From assembly GCA_036160575.1 (NCBI GenBank), contig JAYYDT010000027.1, positions 1 through 13,841 on the forward strand: a DNA stretch of 13,841 nucleotides, given 5' to 3'. The stretch is from TMED26 sp002694075 (GTDB taxonomy: Bacteria; Pseudomonadota; Alphaproteobacteria; Thalassobaculales; Thalassobaculaceae). Position 1 is the stretch's first letter; each line of letters opens with the position of its first letter. The notes under the pieces are model-generated. The model made no database searches. It was not told where the DNA came from and saw nothing but the letters and a program-made list of their open reading frames with translations. A program made the position numbers and the translations under genes. This document shows, piece by piece, positions 5,729 through 13,614 of the stretch.

Positions 5729-7026
5729 TGCTGAAGGACCAAGACCGGATTTTCACCAATCTTTACGGGCAGGGCGATTGGGGATTGGCTGGCGCGCGCG
5801 CCCGCGGCGATTGGGACGGCACCAAGGCGCTGCTCGAACGCGGCCGTGAGAAAATTATCGAGGAGGTCAAGGAATCCGGCCTCCGCGGGCGCGGCGGCGC
5901 GGGTTTCTCGACCGGAATGAAATGGTCGTTTATGCCCAAAGAAGTTGCCGACCGGCCGCACTATTTGGTCATCAACGCCGATGAGTCCGAGCCCGGCACG
6001 TGCAAAGACCGGGAAATCCTGCGCCATGACCCGCATAAACTGGTGGAAGGCGCCCTGGTCGCCAGTTTCGCCATGCAGGCCCATACCGCTTTCATCTATG
6101 TGCGCGGCGAGTTTTATAATGAAGCCAATCGCTTGCAGGCCGCCGTTGATGAGGCGCGTGAAGCTGGCTTGATCGGACCTAACGCCTGTGGCAGCGGCTG
6201 GGATTTTGACATCGTCGTTCATCGCGGTGCCGGCGCTTACATTTGTGGCGAGGAATCGGCGCTGTTAGAAAGCTTGGAAGGCAAAAAGGGCCAACCGCGC
6301 ATGAAACCGCCGTTCCCCGCGGCCGCTGGCGTCTATGGCTGCCCGACGACGGTGAACAATGTCGAAAGCATCGCCGTGGTGCCGACCATCCTGCGCCGCG
6401 GGCCGGCGTGGTTCGCCGGCTTTGGCCGCGAAAACAACACCGGCACCAAGCTGTTCTGCATCTCCGGGCACGTCAACAACCCGTGCACGGTCGAAGAAGA
6501 AATGAGCCTCTCGCTGCGCGAATTGCTTGACCGGCACGCCGGCGGGGTGATCGGTGGCTGGGATAATCTATTGGCGGTGATTCCCGGCGGCTCGTCGGTG
6601 CCGTGTTTGCCGAAGCCAATTTGCGACGATGTGCTGATGGATTTCGACAGCTTGCGCGAGGTGCGTTCAGGGCTTGGCACGGCGGCGGTGATCGTGATGG
6701 CCAAGGAAGCGTTTGGCCGGCGCACCGATATCATTGAGGCGATTCAGCGGCTGTCGCATTTCTACATGCACGAAAGCTGCGGCCAGTGCACACCCTGCCG
6801 CGAGGGCACCGGGTGGATGTACCGGGTGATGAGCCGGTTGGTGACCGGCGAGGCCGACATTTCCGAAATCGACGCGCTGGAAGACGTCACCCGCCAGGTC
6901 GAAGGCCATACGATCTGCGCCCTGGGCGACGCCGCGGCATGGCCGATCCAAGGATTGATCCGCCATTTTCGCGCGGATATCGAACAACGTATTATTGATC
7001 GCCAATCGGCGATCGCCGCCGAATAA
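5728..7026 (+). CDS. nuoF: NADH-quinone oxidoreductase subunit F (NuoF), NADH- and FMN-binding subunit
   Basis: Catalytic entry subunit of complex I: it oxidises NADH, takes the electrons on FMN and passes them to the [4Fe-4S] cluster N3. Its 432 residues match the family. Glycine-rich nucleotide/FMN motifs are visible: GLRGRGGAGFSTGMKW (51-66), NADESEPGTCKDREI (83-97) and GAGAYICGEESALLESLEGK (168-187). The soluble-ligand-binding beta-grasp region lies around 245-330. The N3 ligands are Cys351, Cys354 and Cys357 (ESCGQCTPCREGTGW) plus Cys397 (HTICALGD). The start chosen is the ATG at 5728, translationally coupled to nuoE; a TTG one codon upstream is less likely. nuoG follows after 23 bases. 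NuoE, NuoF and NuoG form one functional module and are adjacent here. Confidence 0.97.
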   Translation: MLKDQDRIFTNLYGQGDWGLAGARARGDWDGTKALLERGREKIIEEVKESGLRGRGGAGFSTGMKWSFMPKEVADRPHYLVINADESEPGTCKDREILRHDPHKLVEGALVASFAMQAHTAFIYVRGEFYNEANRLQAAVDEAREAGLIGPNACGSGWDFDIVVHRGAGAYICGEESALLESLEGKKGQPRMKPPFPAAAGVYGCPTTVNNVESIAVVPTILRRGPAWFAGFGRENNTGTKLFCISGHVNNPCTVEEEMSLSLRELLDRHAGGVIGGWDNLLAVIPGGSSVPCLPKPICDDVLMDFDSLREVRSGLGTAAVIVMAKEAFGRRTDIIEAIQRLSHFYMHESCGQCTPCREGTGWMYRVMSRLVTGEADISEIDALEDVTRQVEGHTICALGDAAAWPIQGLIRHFRADIEQRIIDRQSAIAAE

Positions 7027-7049
7027 CGGCCGGCGGACGGAGAGGGACC

Positions 7050-9116
7050 ATGCCAAAGCTGACGGTCAACGGGATCGAGGTCGAGGTCGAGCCAGGCGCC
7101 ACCGTGCTGCAAGCTTGTGAGGCGGCCGGCGCTGAAATTCCACGCTTCTGTTATCACGAGCGCTTATCGGTCGCCGGCAACTGCCGCATGTGTTTGGTGG
7201 AAATGGAGCGGGCGCCGAAACCGGTCGCCTCCTGCGCCATGCCGGCCGGGGACGGCATGGTGATCAGCACCGACTCGGAAAAGGTCAAAAAGGCCCGTCA
7301 GGGAGTAATGGAGTTTTTGCTGATCAACCATCCGCTGGATTGCCCGATCTGCGACCAGGGCGGCGAGTGTGATTTGCAAGATCAAGCGATGGGTTACGGT
7401 GACCCGGACAGCCGCTATGGCGAATTGAAACGCTCGGTGGTCGACAAAAACATGGGACCGTTGGTCAAAACCATCATGACCCGCTGTATCCATTGCACCC
7501 GCTGCGTGCGTTTCACCACCGAGGTCGCCGGTGTCGACCAAATGGGTTTGTTAAACCGCGGGGAAGACGCCGAGATCACGACCTATCTTGAGCAATCGCT
7601 GGATTCGGAAATGTCCGGCAATGTCGTCGATCTGTGTCCGGTTGGCGCCTTGACCTCCAAGCCCTACGCCTTCGCGGCGCGGCCATGGGAATTGAAGAAG
7701 ACCGAGACCATCGACGTAATGGACGCCATGGGCGCCAATATCCGTGTGGATGCCCGCGGCGGCCAGGTTTTGCGAGTGCTGCCGCGTCTGCACGAGGAAA
7801 TCAACGAGGAATGGATTTCCGACAAGACACGCCATGCCTGTGACGGGCTGTCGCGCCAGCGCTTGGACCGGCCCTTCGTGCGCCGCGACGGTAAATTGGT
7901 GCCGGCTAGCTGGACCGAGGCGCTGGCCGCCGTGGCTGCCCGCTTCAACGCGGTCGAGCCCCATGAAATCGCCGCCATTGTCGGCGATCAGGCCGACGCC
8001 GAGGCGATGTTCGTCTTGAAACAACTGATGGACGCCAAAGGCGTGGCCAACCTCGATTGCCGCCAGGACGGCGCGCGGGTCGGTGGCGGCGCGCGCGCCG
8101 GTTATGTGTTCAACAGTGGCTTCATTGGGGTGGAGGAAGCCGACGCGTTGCTGTTGATCGGCACCAATCCGCGCTGGGAGGCGCCGGTGTGGAATGCCCG
8201 TGTGCGCAAACGCTGGCTCGCCGATGGCGCCTTCAAGGTCGGCTTGGTTGGGGCGCCGGCGCCGCTAACCTATGACCATGAATATTTGGGCGCGGGGGCC
8301 GAAACCCTGCGCGCCATCGCCGCTGGCGACCACCCTTTCGCCGAGGCGCTGAAAGCCGCCGAACGGCCGATGTTGGTGATTGGCAATGGCGCGCTGGCGC
8401 GCGCCGACGGCGCCGCCATGCTGGCGCTCGCCCGTGACATCGCCGAGAATTACGGGCTGGTCAGCGACGACTGGAACGGTTTCAACGTGTTGCACACCGC
8501 GGCTTCCCGGGTTGGCGGATTGGATCTTGGCCTGTTGCCGGCCGAAGGTGGTCTGGCGACCGCGGAAATTTTGGCCGGGGCCCAGGCCGGCACGGTCAAA
8601 ATGGTTTACCTCCTCGGCGCCGACGAAATCGACGCCGGCGACTTGGGCGATGCCTTTGTGGTTTATCAGGGCCACCACGGCGACCGCGGCGCCCACCGCG
8701 CCGATGTCATCCTGCCGGGCGCCGCCTACACCGAGAAGGACGGCCTCTACGTCAACAGCGAGGGGCGTGTGCAAATGGGTCTGCGGGCGGTCTTCCCGCC
8801 GGGCGAAGCGCGCGAGGATTGGAAAATTCTGCGCGCCTTGGCCGGTGAACTTGAGGTCGATCTCGGCTATGACGATTTGGCCGGGCTACGCGCCGTGTTG
8901 GTCGCCCAGCATCCGCATTTCGAGATGATCGACATGCAGGCGCCAAGCGATTGGGGCGCCTTTGGCGCGGCCGGCGACACCGATCCCGCGCCGTTCGCGG
9001 CGACCATCGCCAATTTCTATCAAACCGATCCGATCAGCCGGGCTTCGGAAACGATGGCTCAGTGCACCGAGGCCTTTGTCGACGGCAAAGCCGCGCGCAC
9101 CGGCACCGACGGATAA
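7050..9116 (+). CDS. nuoG: NADH-quinone oxidoreductase subunit G (NuoG), 75 kDa iron-sulfur subunit
   Basis: Largest subunit of the NADH module; it relays electrons through several clusters. The 688 residues begin with a ferredoxin-like domain binding [2Fe-2S] N1b (Cys34, Cys45, Cys48, Cys62). Next is the His-Cys3 site of cluster N5 (His94, Cys98, Cys101, Cys107, in HPLDCPICDQGGECDLQ), then the N4 site (Cys146, Cys149, Cys152 in TRCIHCTRC, and Cys196 in DLCPVGA). The remaining C-terminal part resembles molybdopterin oxidoreductases but serves as structure. The CxxCxxxC set for extra cluster N7, found in E. coli and Thermus, is missing after residue 210, as in mitochondria and Paracoccus. The ATG at 7050 has GGAG (7039-7042) seven bases upstream. 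nuoH follows after 21 bases. Confidence 0.97.
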   Translation: MPKLTVNGIEVEVEPGATVLQACEAAGAEIPRFCYHERLSVAGNCRMCLVEMERAPKPVASCAMPAGDGMVISTDSEKVKKARQGVMEFLLINHPLDCPICDQGGECDLQDQAMGYGDPDSRYGELKRSVVDKNMGPLVKTIMTRCIHCTRCVRFTTEVAGVDQMGLLNRGEDAEITTYLEQSLDSEMSGNVVDLCPVGALTSKPYAFAARPWELKKTETIDVMDAMGANIRVDARGGQVLRVLPRLHEEINEEWISDKTRHACDGLSRQRLDRPFVRRDGKLVPASWTEALAAVAARFNAVEPHEIAAIVGDQADAEAMFVLKQLMDAKGVANLDCRQDGARVGGGARAGYVFNSGFIGVEEADALLLIGTNPRWEAPVWNARVRKRWLADGAFKVGLVGAPAPLTYDHEYLGAGAETLRAIAAGDHPFAEALKAAERPMLVIGNGALARADGAAMLALARDIAENYGLVSDDWNGFNVLHTAASRVGGLDLGLLPAEGGLATAEILAGAQAGTVKMVYLLGADEIDAGDLGDAFVVYQGHHGDRGAHRADVILPGAAYTEKDGLYVNSEGRVQMGLRAVFPPGEAREDWKILRALAGELEVDLGYDDLAGLRAVLVAQHPHFEMIDMQAPSDWGAFGAAGDTDPAPFAATIANFYQTDPISRASETMAQCTEAFVDGKAARTGTDG

Positions 9117-9137
9117 TCAGGGCAGGGACGCCGCGCC

Positions 9138-10151
9138 ATGTTTGACCAGGTTTTGACCCTCGCGCTGCCAACGGTGATTATTGTCGCCAAAATCCTGGCG
9201 ATTGTGGTGCCCTTGTTGCTCGGGGTGGCTTACCTGACCTATGCCGAACGCAAGGTCATTGGCGCGATGCAATTGCGTAAGGGGCCGAACGTCGTCGGTC
9301 CCTTCGGCCTTGGTCAGCCGCTGGCCGACGGGCTCAAATTGTTTATCAAGGAAACCATTTTGCCGGCCGGCGCCAATCGCACGGTCTTCATCATGGCGCC
9401 GATGTTGACCTTTATCTTGAGTTTGATCGCGTGGGCGGTCATTCCGTTCGACGCCGGCATGGTGTTGGCCGATATCAACGTCGGCGTGCTCTACCTGTTC
9501 GCGATTTCCTCGCTTGGCGTCTACGGCGTGATCATGGCCGGCTGGGCGTCGAACTCGAAATACGCCTTTTTGGGCGCGCTCAGGTCGGCCGCGCAGATGG
9601 TGTCCTACGAGGTCTCCATCGGTTTCGTGATGGTGACGGTGTTGCTGTGCGTTGGTTCCCTTAACCTGACCAAAGTGGTCGAGGCGCAACAGAATCTCTG
9701 GTTCTTCATTCCGCTGTTTCCCATGTTCGTGATCTTTTTCATCTCGATCCTGGCCGAAACCAACCGTCATCCCTTCGACCTGCCGGAAGGGGAGTCGGAG
9801 ATTGTCGCCGGCTTTTTCGTCGAATATTCGGCGATGAGTTTCGCGCTGTTCTTCCTCGGTGAATACGCCAACATGATCCTGATGAGCGCGATGACCGCGA
9901 TCCTTTTCCTGGGCGGTTGGCTGCCGCCGCTCGATATCGCGCCGTTCAATTGGATCCCCGGGCCGCTGTGGCTGATCGCTAAAATTTGCCTCGTTCTGTT
10001 CTTTTTCCTGTGGGTGCGGGCCACCTTCCCACGGTACCGCTACGACCAATTGATGCGGCTAGGCTGGAAAGTCTTTTTGCCGTTCTCGCTGTTCTGGGTG
10101 ATCGCCACCGCCGGTGTGCTGGTCGCCTTCGACCTGTTGCCGACCGCCTGA
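9138..10151 (+). CDS. nuoH: NADH-quinone oxidoreductase subunit H (NuoH)
   Basis: Membrane subunit of complex I that anchors the peripheral arm and lines the entrance of the quinone tunnel; homologous to mitochondrial ND1. The 337 residues are hydrophobic, with eight membrane helices expected for the family. Signature stretches are YAERKVIGAMQLRKGPN (35-51), GWASNSKYAFLGALRSAAQM (135-154) and ETNRHPFDLPEGESEIVAG (207-225, the ND1 signature with its acidic residues). Another is RATFPRYRYDQLMRLGWK (294-311). The ATG at 9138 is preceded by the purine-rich AGGGCAGGG, about ten bases away, a somewhat long spacing. nuoI starts 14 bases after the stop. Confidence 0.97.
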   Translation: MFDQVLTLALPTVIIVAKILAIVVPLLLGVAYLTYAERKVIGAMQLRKGPNVVGPFGLGQPLADGLKLFIKETILPAGANRTVFIMAPMLTFILSLIAWAVIPFDAGMVLADINVGVLYLFAISSLGVYGVIMAGWASNSKYAFLGALRSAAQMVSYEVSIGFVMVTVLLCVGSLNLTKVVEAQQNLWFFIPLFPMFVIFFISILAETNRHPFDLPEGESEIVAGFFVEYSAMSFALFFLGEYANMILMSAMTAILFLGGWLPPLDIAPFNWIPGPLWLIAKICLVLFFFLWVRATFPRYRYDQLMRLGWKVFLPFSLFWVIATAGVLVAFDLLPTA

Positions 10152-10165
10152 CCGGGAGCCTCGCC

Positions 10166-10654
10166 ATGGCCATCGCCGATCGTCCCACCCGCGCCCTGCT
10201 GCTGACCGAATTGGTTTCGGGCATGTGGTTGACCCTGCGGTATATGTTCAAGAAAAAGCACACCATCAACTACCCCTATGAAAAGGGGCCGTTGAGCCCG
10301 CGTTTTCGCGGCGAGCACGCCTTGCGCCGGTATCCTAACGGTGAGGAACGCTGCATCGCCTGCAAACTCTGCGAAGCGATCTGCCCGGCCCAGGCCATCA
10401 CCATTGAGGCCGAACCGCGTGACGATGGCAGCCGGCGCACAACCCGTTACGACATCGATATGACCAAATGCATCTATTGCGGCTTTTGTCAGGAAGCCTG
10501 TCCGGTCGATGCGATTGTCGAAGGGCCGAACTTCGAGTTTGCCACCGAAACGCGCGAAGAACTGTTTTACAACAAAGACAAACTGCTGGAGAACGGAGAC
10601 CGCTGGGAGCGCGAGATCGCGCTTAATCTGGCGCAAGACGCGCCATACCGTTAA
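10166..10654 (+). CDS. nuoI: NADH-quinone oxidoreductase subunit I (NuoI), two [4Fe-4S] ferredoxin subunit
   Basis: Connecting-arm subunit of complex I that carries clusters N6a and N6b and delivers electrons to N2 in NuoB; homologous to mitochondrial TYKY. The 162 residues are typical for alphaproteobacteria. Two ferredoxin motifs are visible: CIACKLCEAICP (Cys63, Cys66, Cys69, Cys73) and CIYCGFCQEACP (Cys102, Cys105, Cys108, Cys112). The first 30 residues form an amphipathic N-terminal helix region (LLLTELVSGMWLTLRYMFKK) that lies along the membrane. The chosen ATG at 10166 has GGGAG (10154-10158) seven bases upstream; the frame is open further back into nuoH, but that extension would not match the family. 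It is followed by the longest gap of the operon (93 bases). Confidence 0.97.
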   Translation: MAIADRPTRALLLTELVSGMWLTLRYMFKKKHTINYPYEKGPLSPRFRGEHALRRYPNGEERCIACKLCEAICPAQAITIEAEPRDDGSRRTTRYDIDMTKCIYCGFCQEACPVDAIVEGPNFEFATETREELFYNKDKLLENGDRWEREIALNLAQDAPYR

Positions 10655-10679
10655 GGCGGCGAAGAAAAATTCAGCACTA

Positions 10680-10695
10680 CGTCATTGTGATGACG
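10680..10695 (+). other. Hairpin 1 in the nuoI-nuoJ gap
   Basis: CGTCAT (10680-10685) and ATGACG (10690-10695) form a perfect 6-bp stem with loop TGTG. An A-rich stretch (GCAAAAAATGG), not a T-tract, follows on the sense strand, so it is not an intrinsic terminator for this operon. It lies 26 bases after the nuoI stop. Confidence 0.45.
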
Positions 10696-10710
10696 GCAAA
10701 AAATGGATTG

Positions 10711-10732
10711 GCGTTCAGGGAAACCTGAGCGC
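10711..10732 (+). other. Hairpin 2 with GAAA tetraloop just before the nuoJ ribosome binding site
   Basis: The arm GCGTTCAGG (10711-10719) pairs over nine bases (one T-G wobble) with CCTGAGCGC (10724-10732) around the loop GAAA. GNRA tetraloops of this kind make RNA hairpins especially stable. The stem ends two bases before the AGGGGGG ribosome binding site of nuoJ (10734-10740). No T-run follows. A role in nuoJ translation, RNA processing or stability is plausible but inferred. Confidence 0.6.
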
Positions 10733-10733
10733 C

Positions 10734-10740
10734 AGGGGGG
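10734..10740 (+). promoter_or_regulatory. Ribosome binding site fixing the GTG start of nuoJ
   Basis: AGGGGGG lies seven bases before GTG at 10748. It supports this start over the in-frame ATG at 10703, which has no Shine-Dalgarno sequence and would place hairpin 2 within the coding region. Confidence 0.75.
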
Positions 10741-10747
10741 AAACAAA

Positions 10748-11359
10748 GTGATCCAAGCGCTGGTCTTCTACTTGTTCGCCTTTGTGGCGGTGAGTTCGGC
10801 GATCATGGTCGTCAGCTCGCGCAACCCGGTGCACTCGGTGTTGTTCCTCATCCTTGCGTTTTTCAACGCGGCGGCCTTGTTCCTGCTGATGGGCGCGGAA
10901 TTCATCGCGATGATGTTGGTCATCGTCTACGTCGGCGCGGTGGCGGTGCTGTTCCTGTTTGTGGTGATGATGCTGGACATCAATTTCGCCGAACTTCGCC
11001 AAGGATTTCAGGCCTATCTGCCGATTGGCTTGCTGATCGGGGTGGTCCTGCTGATTGAGGTATTGGTGTCGATTGGCGCCTATTCCCTTGGTCCGGAGGT
11101 GGTCGCCGCGGCCGGCGCGCCGACGCCGGCGCCCGACACGGTATCGAACACCCGCGCCATCGGGCAATTGCTGTACACCCGCTACGTCCTGCTGTTTCAG
11201 GCGTCGGGACTGATTTTGTTGGTCGCCATGATTGGCGCCATCGTGTTGACCCTGCGCCAACGCGGCGGGGTGCTCCGCCAAAGCGTCGCGGCGCAAATCG
11301 GTCGCCGGCCGGGCGAGGTTGTCGACCTGGTCGATGTCGGCAAAGGCGAGGGAGTGTAG
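10748..11359 (+). CDS. nuoJ: NADH-quinone oxidoreductase subunit J (NuoJ)
   Basis: Membrane subunit of complex I, homologous to mitochondrial ND6, positioned between the quinone site and the proton-pumping subunits. Read from the GTG at 10748 it has 203 residues with five membrane helices, at about 4-22, 30-48, 52-76, 90-112 and 147-169. The third is MMLVIVYVGAVAVLFLFVVMML, which carries the Tyr61/Gly63 region corresponding to the pi-bulge helix of ND6. A Pro/Ala-rich loop (119-132) and a basic cytoplasmic tail (about 170-203) complete it. The GTG start is backed by a strong ribosome binding site and by the family N-terminus (IQALVFYLFAF). nuoK begins three bases after the stop. Confidence 0.95.
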   Translation: MIQALVFYLFAFVAVSSAIMVVSSRNPVHSVLFLILAFFNAAALFLLMGAEFIAMMLVIVYVGAVAVLFLFVVMMLDINFAELRQGFQAYLPIGLLIGVVLLIEVLVSIGAYSLGPEVVAAAGAPTPAPDTVSNTRAIGQLLYTRYVLLFQASGLILLVAMIGAIVLTLRQRGGVLRQSVAAQIGRRPGEVVDLVDVGKGEGV

Positions 11360-11362
11360 GCC

Positions 11363-11674
11363 ATGTGGGAAATCGGCTTGGCCCATTACCTGACGGTGGC
11401 GGCTATTTTGTTCACGCTTGGGATCGTTGGGATTTTCATCAACCGCAAAAACGTCATCGTCATCTTGATGTCGGTGGAGTTGATGCTGTTGGCGGTGAAC
11501 ATCAACCTGGTGGCGTTTTCGTCCTTCCTCAACGATTTGGTCGGCCAGATCTTCGCCATGTTCGTGCTGACCGTGGCGGCGGCCGAGGCGGCCATCGGTT
11601 TGGCCATCCTGGTCGTCTATTTCCGCAACCGCGATTCCATCGCGGTTGAGGACATCAACATGATGAAAGGCTAG
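11363..11674 (+). CDS. nuoK: NADH-quinone oxidoreductase subunit K (NuoK)
   Basis: Small membrane subunit of complex I, homologous to mitochondrial ND4L and to MrpC of antiporters. The 103 residues form three membrane helices at about 6-25, 31-52 and 62-87. Two membrane-buried glutamates needed for proton transfer are present: Glu39 (LMSVELMLLAVN) and Glu75 (VAAAEAAIGLA). They are 36 residues apart, as are Glu36 and Glu72 of E. coli NuoK. The ATG has GAGGGAG eight bases upstream within the end of nuoJ. nuoL follows four bases after the stop, so nuoJ, K and L are probably translated in close succession. Confidence 0.97.
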   Translation: MWEIGLAHYLTVAAILFTLGIVGIFINRKNVIVILMSVELMLLAVNINLVAFSSFLNDLVGQIFAMFVLTVAAAEAAIGLAILVVYFRNRDSIAVEDINMMKG

Positions 11675-11678
11675 GGGC

Positions 11679-13610
11679 ATGTTGCACGCGATTGTCTTCC
11701 TGCCGCTTTTGGGCGCCATCATCGCCGGCTTTTTGGGCCGTCAAATCGGCGACCGCGGATCGCAGATTGTCACCTGCGCCTGCATGTTGGTGTCGGCGGT
11801 GCTGGGCTGGATCACCTTTCAGGATGTCGCGCTGGCCGGCAATGTGCGCACCGTCGAGGTGCTGACCTGGATCAACTCGGGTAATTTCGAGGCCAATTGG
11901 GCGTTGAAATTCGACACCTTGACGGCGGTCATGGTGATCGTCGTGACGACCGTGTCGGCGATGGTCCACGTCTATTCCATCGGCTATATGAGCCACGACC
12001 CGAATAAACCGCGGTTCATGGCCTACCTGTCGTTTTTCACCTTCGCCATGCTGATGCTGGTGACCGCCGATAATCTCATTCAGTTGTTTTTCGGTTGGGA
12101 AGGGGTTGGCGTCGCCTCGTATTTGCTGATTGGCTTCTGGTTCCACAAGCCAACCGCCAATGCCGCCGCGATCAAAGCGTTTTTGGTCAACAGGGTCGGC
12201 GATTTCGGCTTCGCGCTCGGCATTTTTGGGGCCTTCTTGTTGTTCGACACGATCCATCTCGACAGCATTTTCGCCATGGCGGCCAGCAAACAGGACACCA
12301 CGCTCAGCTTCCTCGGCGGCGAATTCGACGCCATCACCGTGGTTTGTCTGTTGTTGTTCATTGGCGCCATGGGCAAGTCGGCGCAATTGGGCCTGCACAC
12401 CTGGCTGCCGGACGCGATGGAAGGGCCGACCCCGGTGTCCGCCCTGATTCACGCCGCGACCATGGTCACCGCCGGGGTTTTTCTGGTCGCCCGCATGTCG
12501 CCGTTGATGGAGTATTCCGAGACCGCCTTGGCGGTGGTCACCGTGATTGGCGCGGCGACCGCCTTTTTCGCCGCCACCATCGGCATGACGCAGACCGATA
12601 TCAAGCGGGTGATCGCCTATTCGACCTGCTCACAGCTTGGCTACATGTTTTTCGCGTTGGGCGTTTCGGCCTATTCGGCGGCGATCTTCCATCTGATGAC
12701 TCACGCCTTTTTCAAGGCGCTGCTGTTCCTTGGCGCCGGTTCGGTGATCCACGCCATGTCGGACGAGCAAGACATGCGCAAAATGGGCGGGATTTATAAG
12801 AAAATCCCGTTCACCTACGCGATGATGTGGATCGGCAGTTTGGCGCTCGCCGGGCTGCCGTTTTTCGCCGGCTTCTATTCCAAGGACATCATCCTGGAGG
12901 CCGCCTACGCGGCCCATAGCACGGTTGGCTATTTGGCCTTCTGGCTGGGCATCGCGGCGGCGCTGATGACCGCGTTTTACAGTTGGCGTTTGCTGATTAT
13001 GACCTTCCACGGCCCGCCGCGGGCCTCGGCCGAGGTGATGAGCCATGTGCATGAATCGCCTCTCGTGATGACCGTGCCCTTGTTCATCCTGGCGATCGGC
13101 GCGGTGTTCGCCGGGTGGCTCGGTTACAACACTTTTGTCGGCAGTGACATGGACGCTTTCTGGGGCGCGTCGCTGTTGGTGCTGGAGGGCCATAACACGG
13201 TCGAAGCGGCCCATCACGTCCCGCTGTGGGTCAAACTGGCGCCGATCGTTGTCGGCGTGGTCGGCATCGCGCTCGCCTATGTGATTTACATGCTGCGCCC
13301 AGGCAGTGCCGACCGCATCGCCAGCGCGGTGCAACCGGTCTACTCGTTCCTCTTCAACAAGTGGTATTTCGACGAGCTCTACGACTGGCTGTTCGTGCGG
13401 CCGGCCCTGCGCCTGGGGCGCTTTTTCTGGAAAACCGGCGATGGCGACATTATCGACGGTTATGGTCCGGACGGGGTTTCGGCGGCGGCCAAGTTTCTCG
13501 CCGGTCGGGCGTCGGCGGTGCAATCGGGATTCGTTTATCACTACGCCTTCGCGATGTTGATCGGGGTGGTGGTGATCCTATCCTGGTATCTGATTTTCCA
13601 CGGGGGTTGA
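11679..13610 (+). CDS. nuoL: NADH-quinone oxidoreductase subunit L (NuoL), antiporter-like proton pump
   Basis: Distal membrane subunit of complex I, homologous to mitochondrial ND5 and to MrpA antiporter subunits. At 643 residues it is full length, with about 16 membrane helices expected. Key channel residues are present: Glu141 in FFGWEGVGVASYLLIGFW and Lys233 in FIGAMGKSAQLGLHTWLPDA. The proton-antiporter signature HTWLPDAMEGPTPVSALIHA is at 240-259. The C-terminal part (KWYFDELYDWLFVRPALR, then a final hydrophobic helix at about 621-641) corresponds to the lateral helix that runs along the membrane arm and its anchor. The ATG at 11679 has AAGG eight bases upstream, inside the end of nuoK. 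nuoM follows after four bases. Confidence 0.97.
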   Translation: MLHAIVFLPLLGAIIAGFLGRQIGDRGSQIVTCACMLVSAVLGWITFQDVALAGNVRTVEVLTWINSGNFEANWALKFDTLTAVMVIVVTTVSAMVHVYSIGYMSHDPNKPRFMAYLSFFTFAMLMLVTADNLIQLFFGWEGVGVASYLLIGFWFHKPTANAAAIKAFLVNRVGDFGFALGIFGAFLLFDTIHLDSIFAMAASKQDTTLSFLGGEFDAITVVCLLLFIGAMGKSAQLGLHTWLPDAMEGPTPVSALIHAATMVTAGVFLVARMSPLMEYSETALAVVTVIGAATAFFAATIGMTQTDIKRVIAYSTCSQLGYMFFALGVSAYSAAIFHLMTHAFFKALLFLGAGSVIHAMSDEQDMRKMGGIYKKIPFTYAMMWIGSLALAGLPFFAGFYSKDIILEAAYAAHSTVGYLAFWLGIAAALMTAFYSWRLLIMTFHGPPRASAEVMSHVHESPLVMTVPLFILAIGAVFAGWLGYNTFVGSDMDAFWGASLLVLEGHNTVEAAHHVPLWVKLAPIVVGVVGIALAYVIYMLRPGSADRIASAVQPVYSFLFNKWYFDELYDWLFVRPALRLGRFFWKTGDGDIIDGYGPDGVSAAAKFLAGRASAVQSGFVYHYAFAMLIGVVVILSWYLIFHGG

Positions 13611-13614
13611 GCGC

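Noticed and set aside
9117..10049. A long minus-strand open frame (310 codons) opposite nuoH
   Set aside because: Its composition (very rich in Gln, His, Arg, Asp, Glu) is what the complement of a hydrophobic membrane-protein gene gives; nuoH itself is unmistakable on the plus strand.
10690..10728. A 12-codon reading frame (ATG ACG GCA ... ACC TGA) in the nuoI-nuoJ gap as a possible leader peptide
   Set aside because: There is no Shine-Dalgarno sequence, its ATG is in the stem of hairpin 1, and it has no run of regulatory codons. Chance occurrence is more likely.
10715..11722. A long minus-strand open frame (335 codons) opposite nuoJ and nuoK
   Set aside because: Same antisense artefact: poly-His/Gln/Asp composition mirrors Val/Leu/Met-rich membrane helices.
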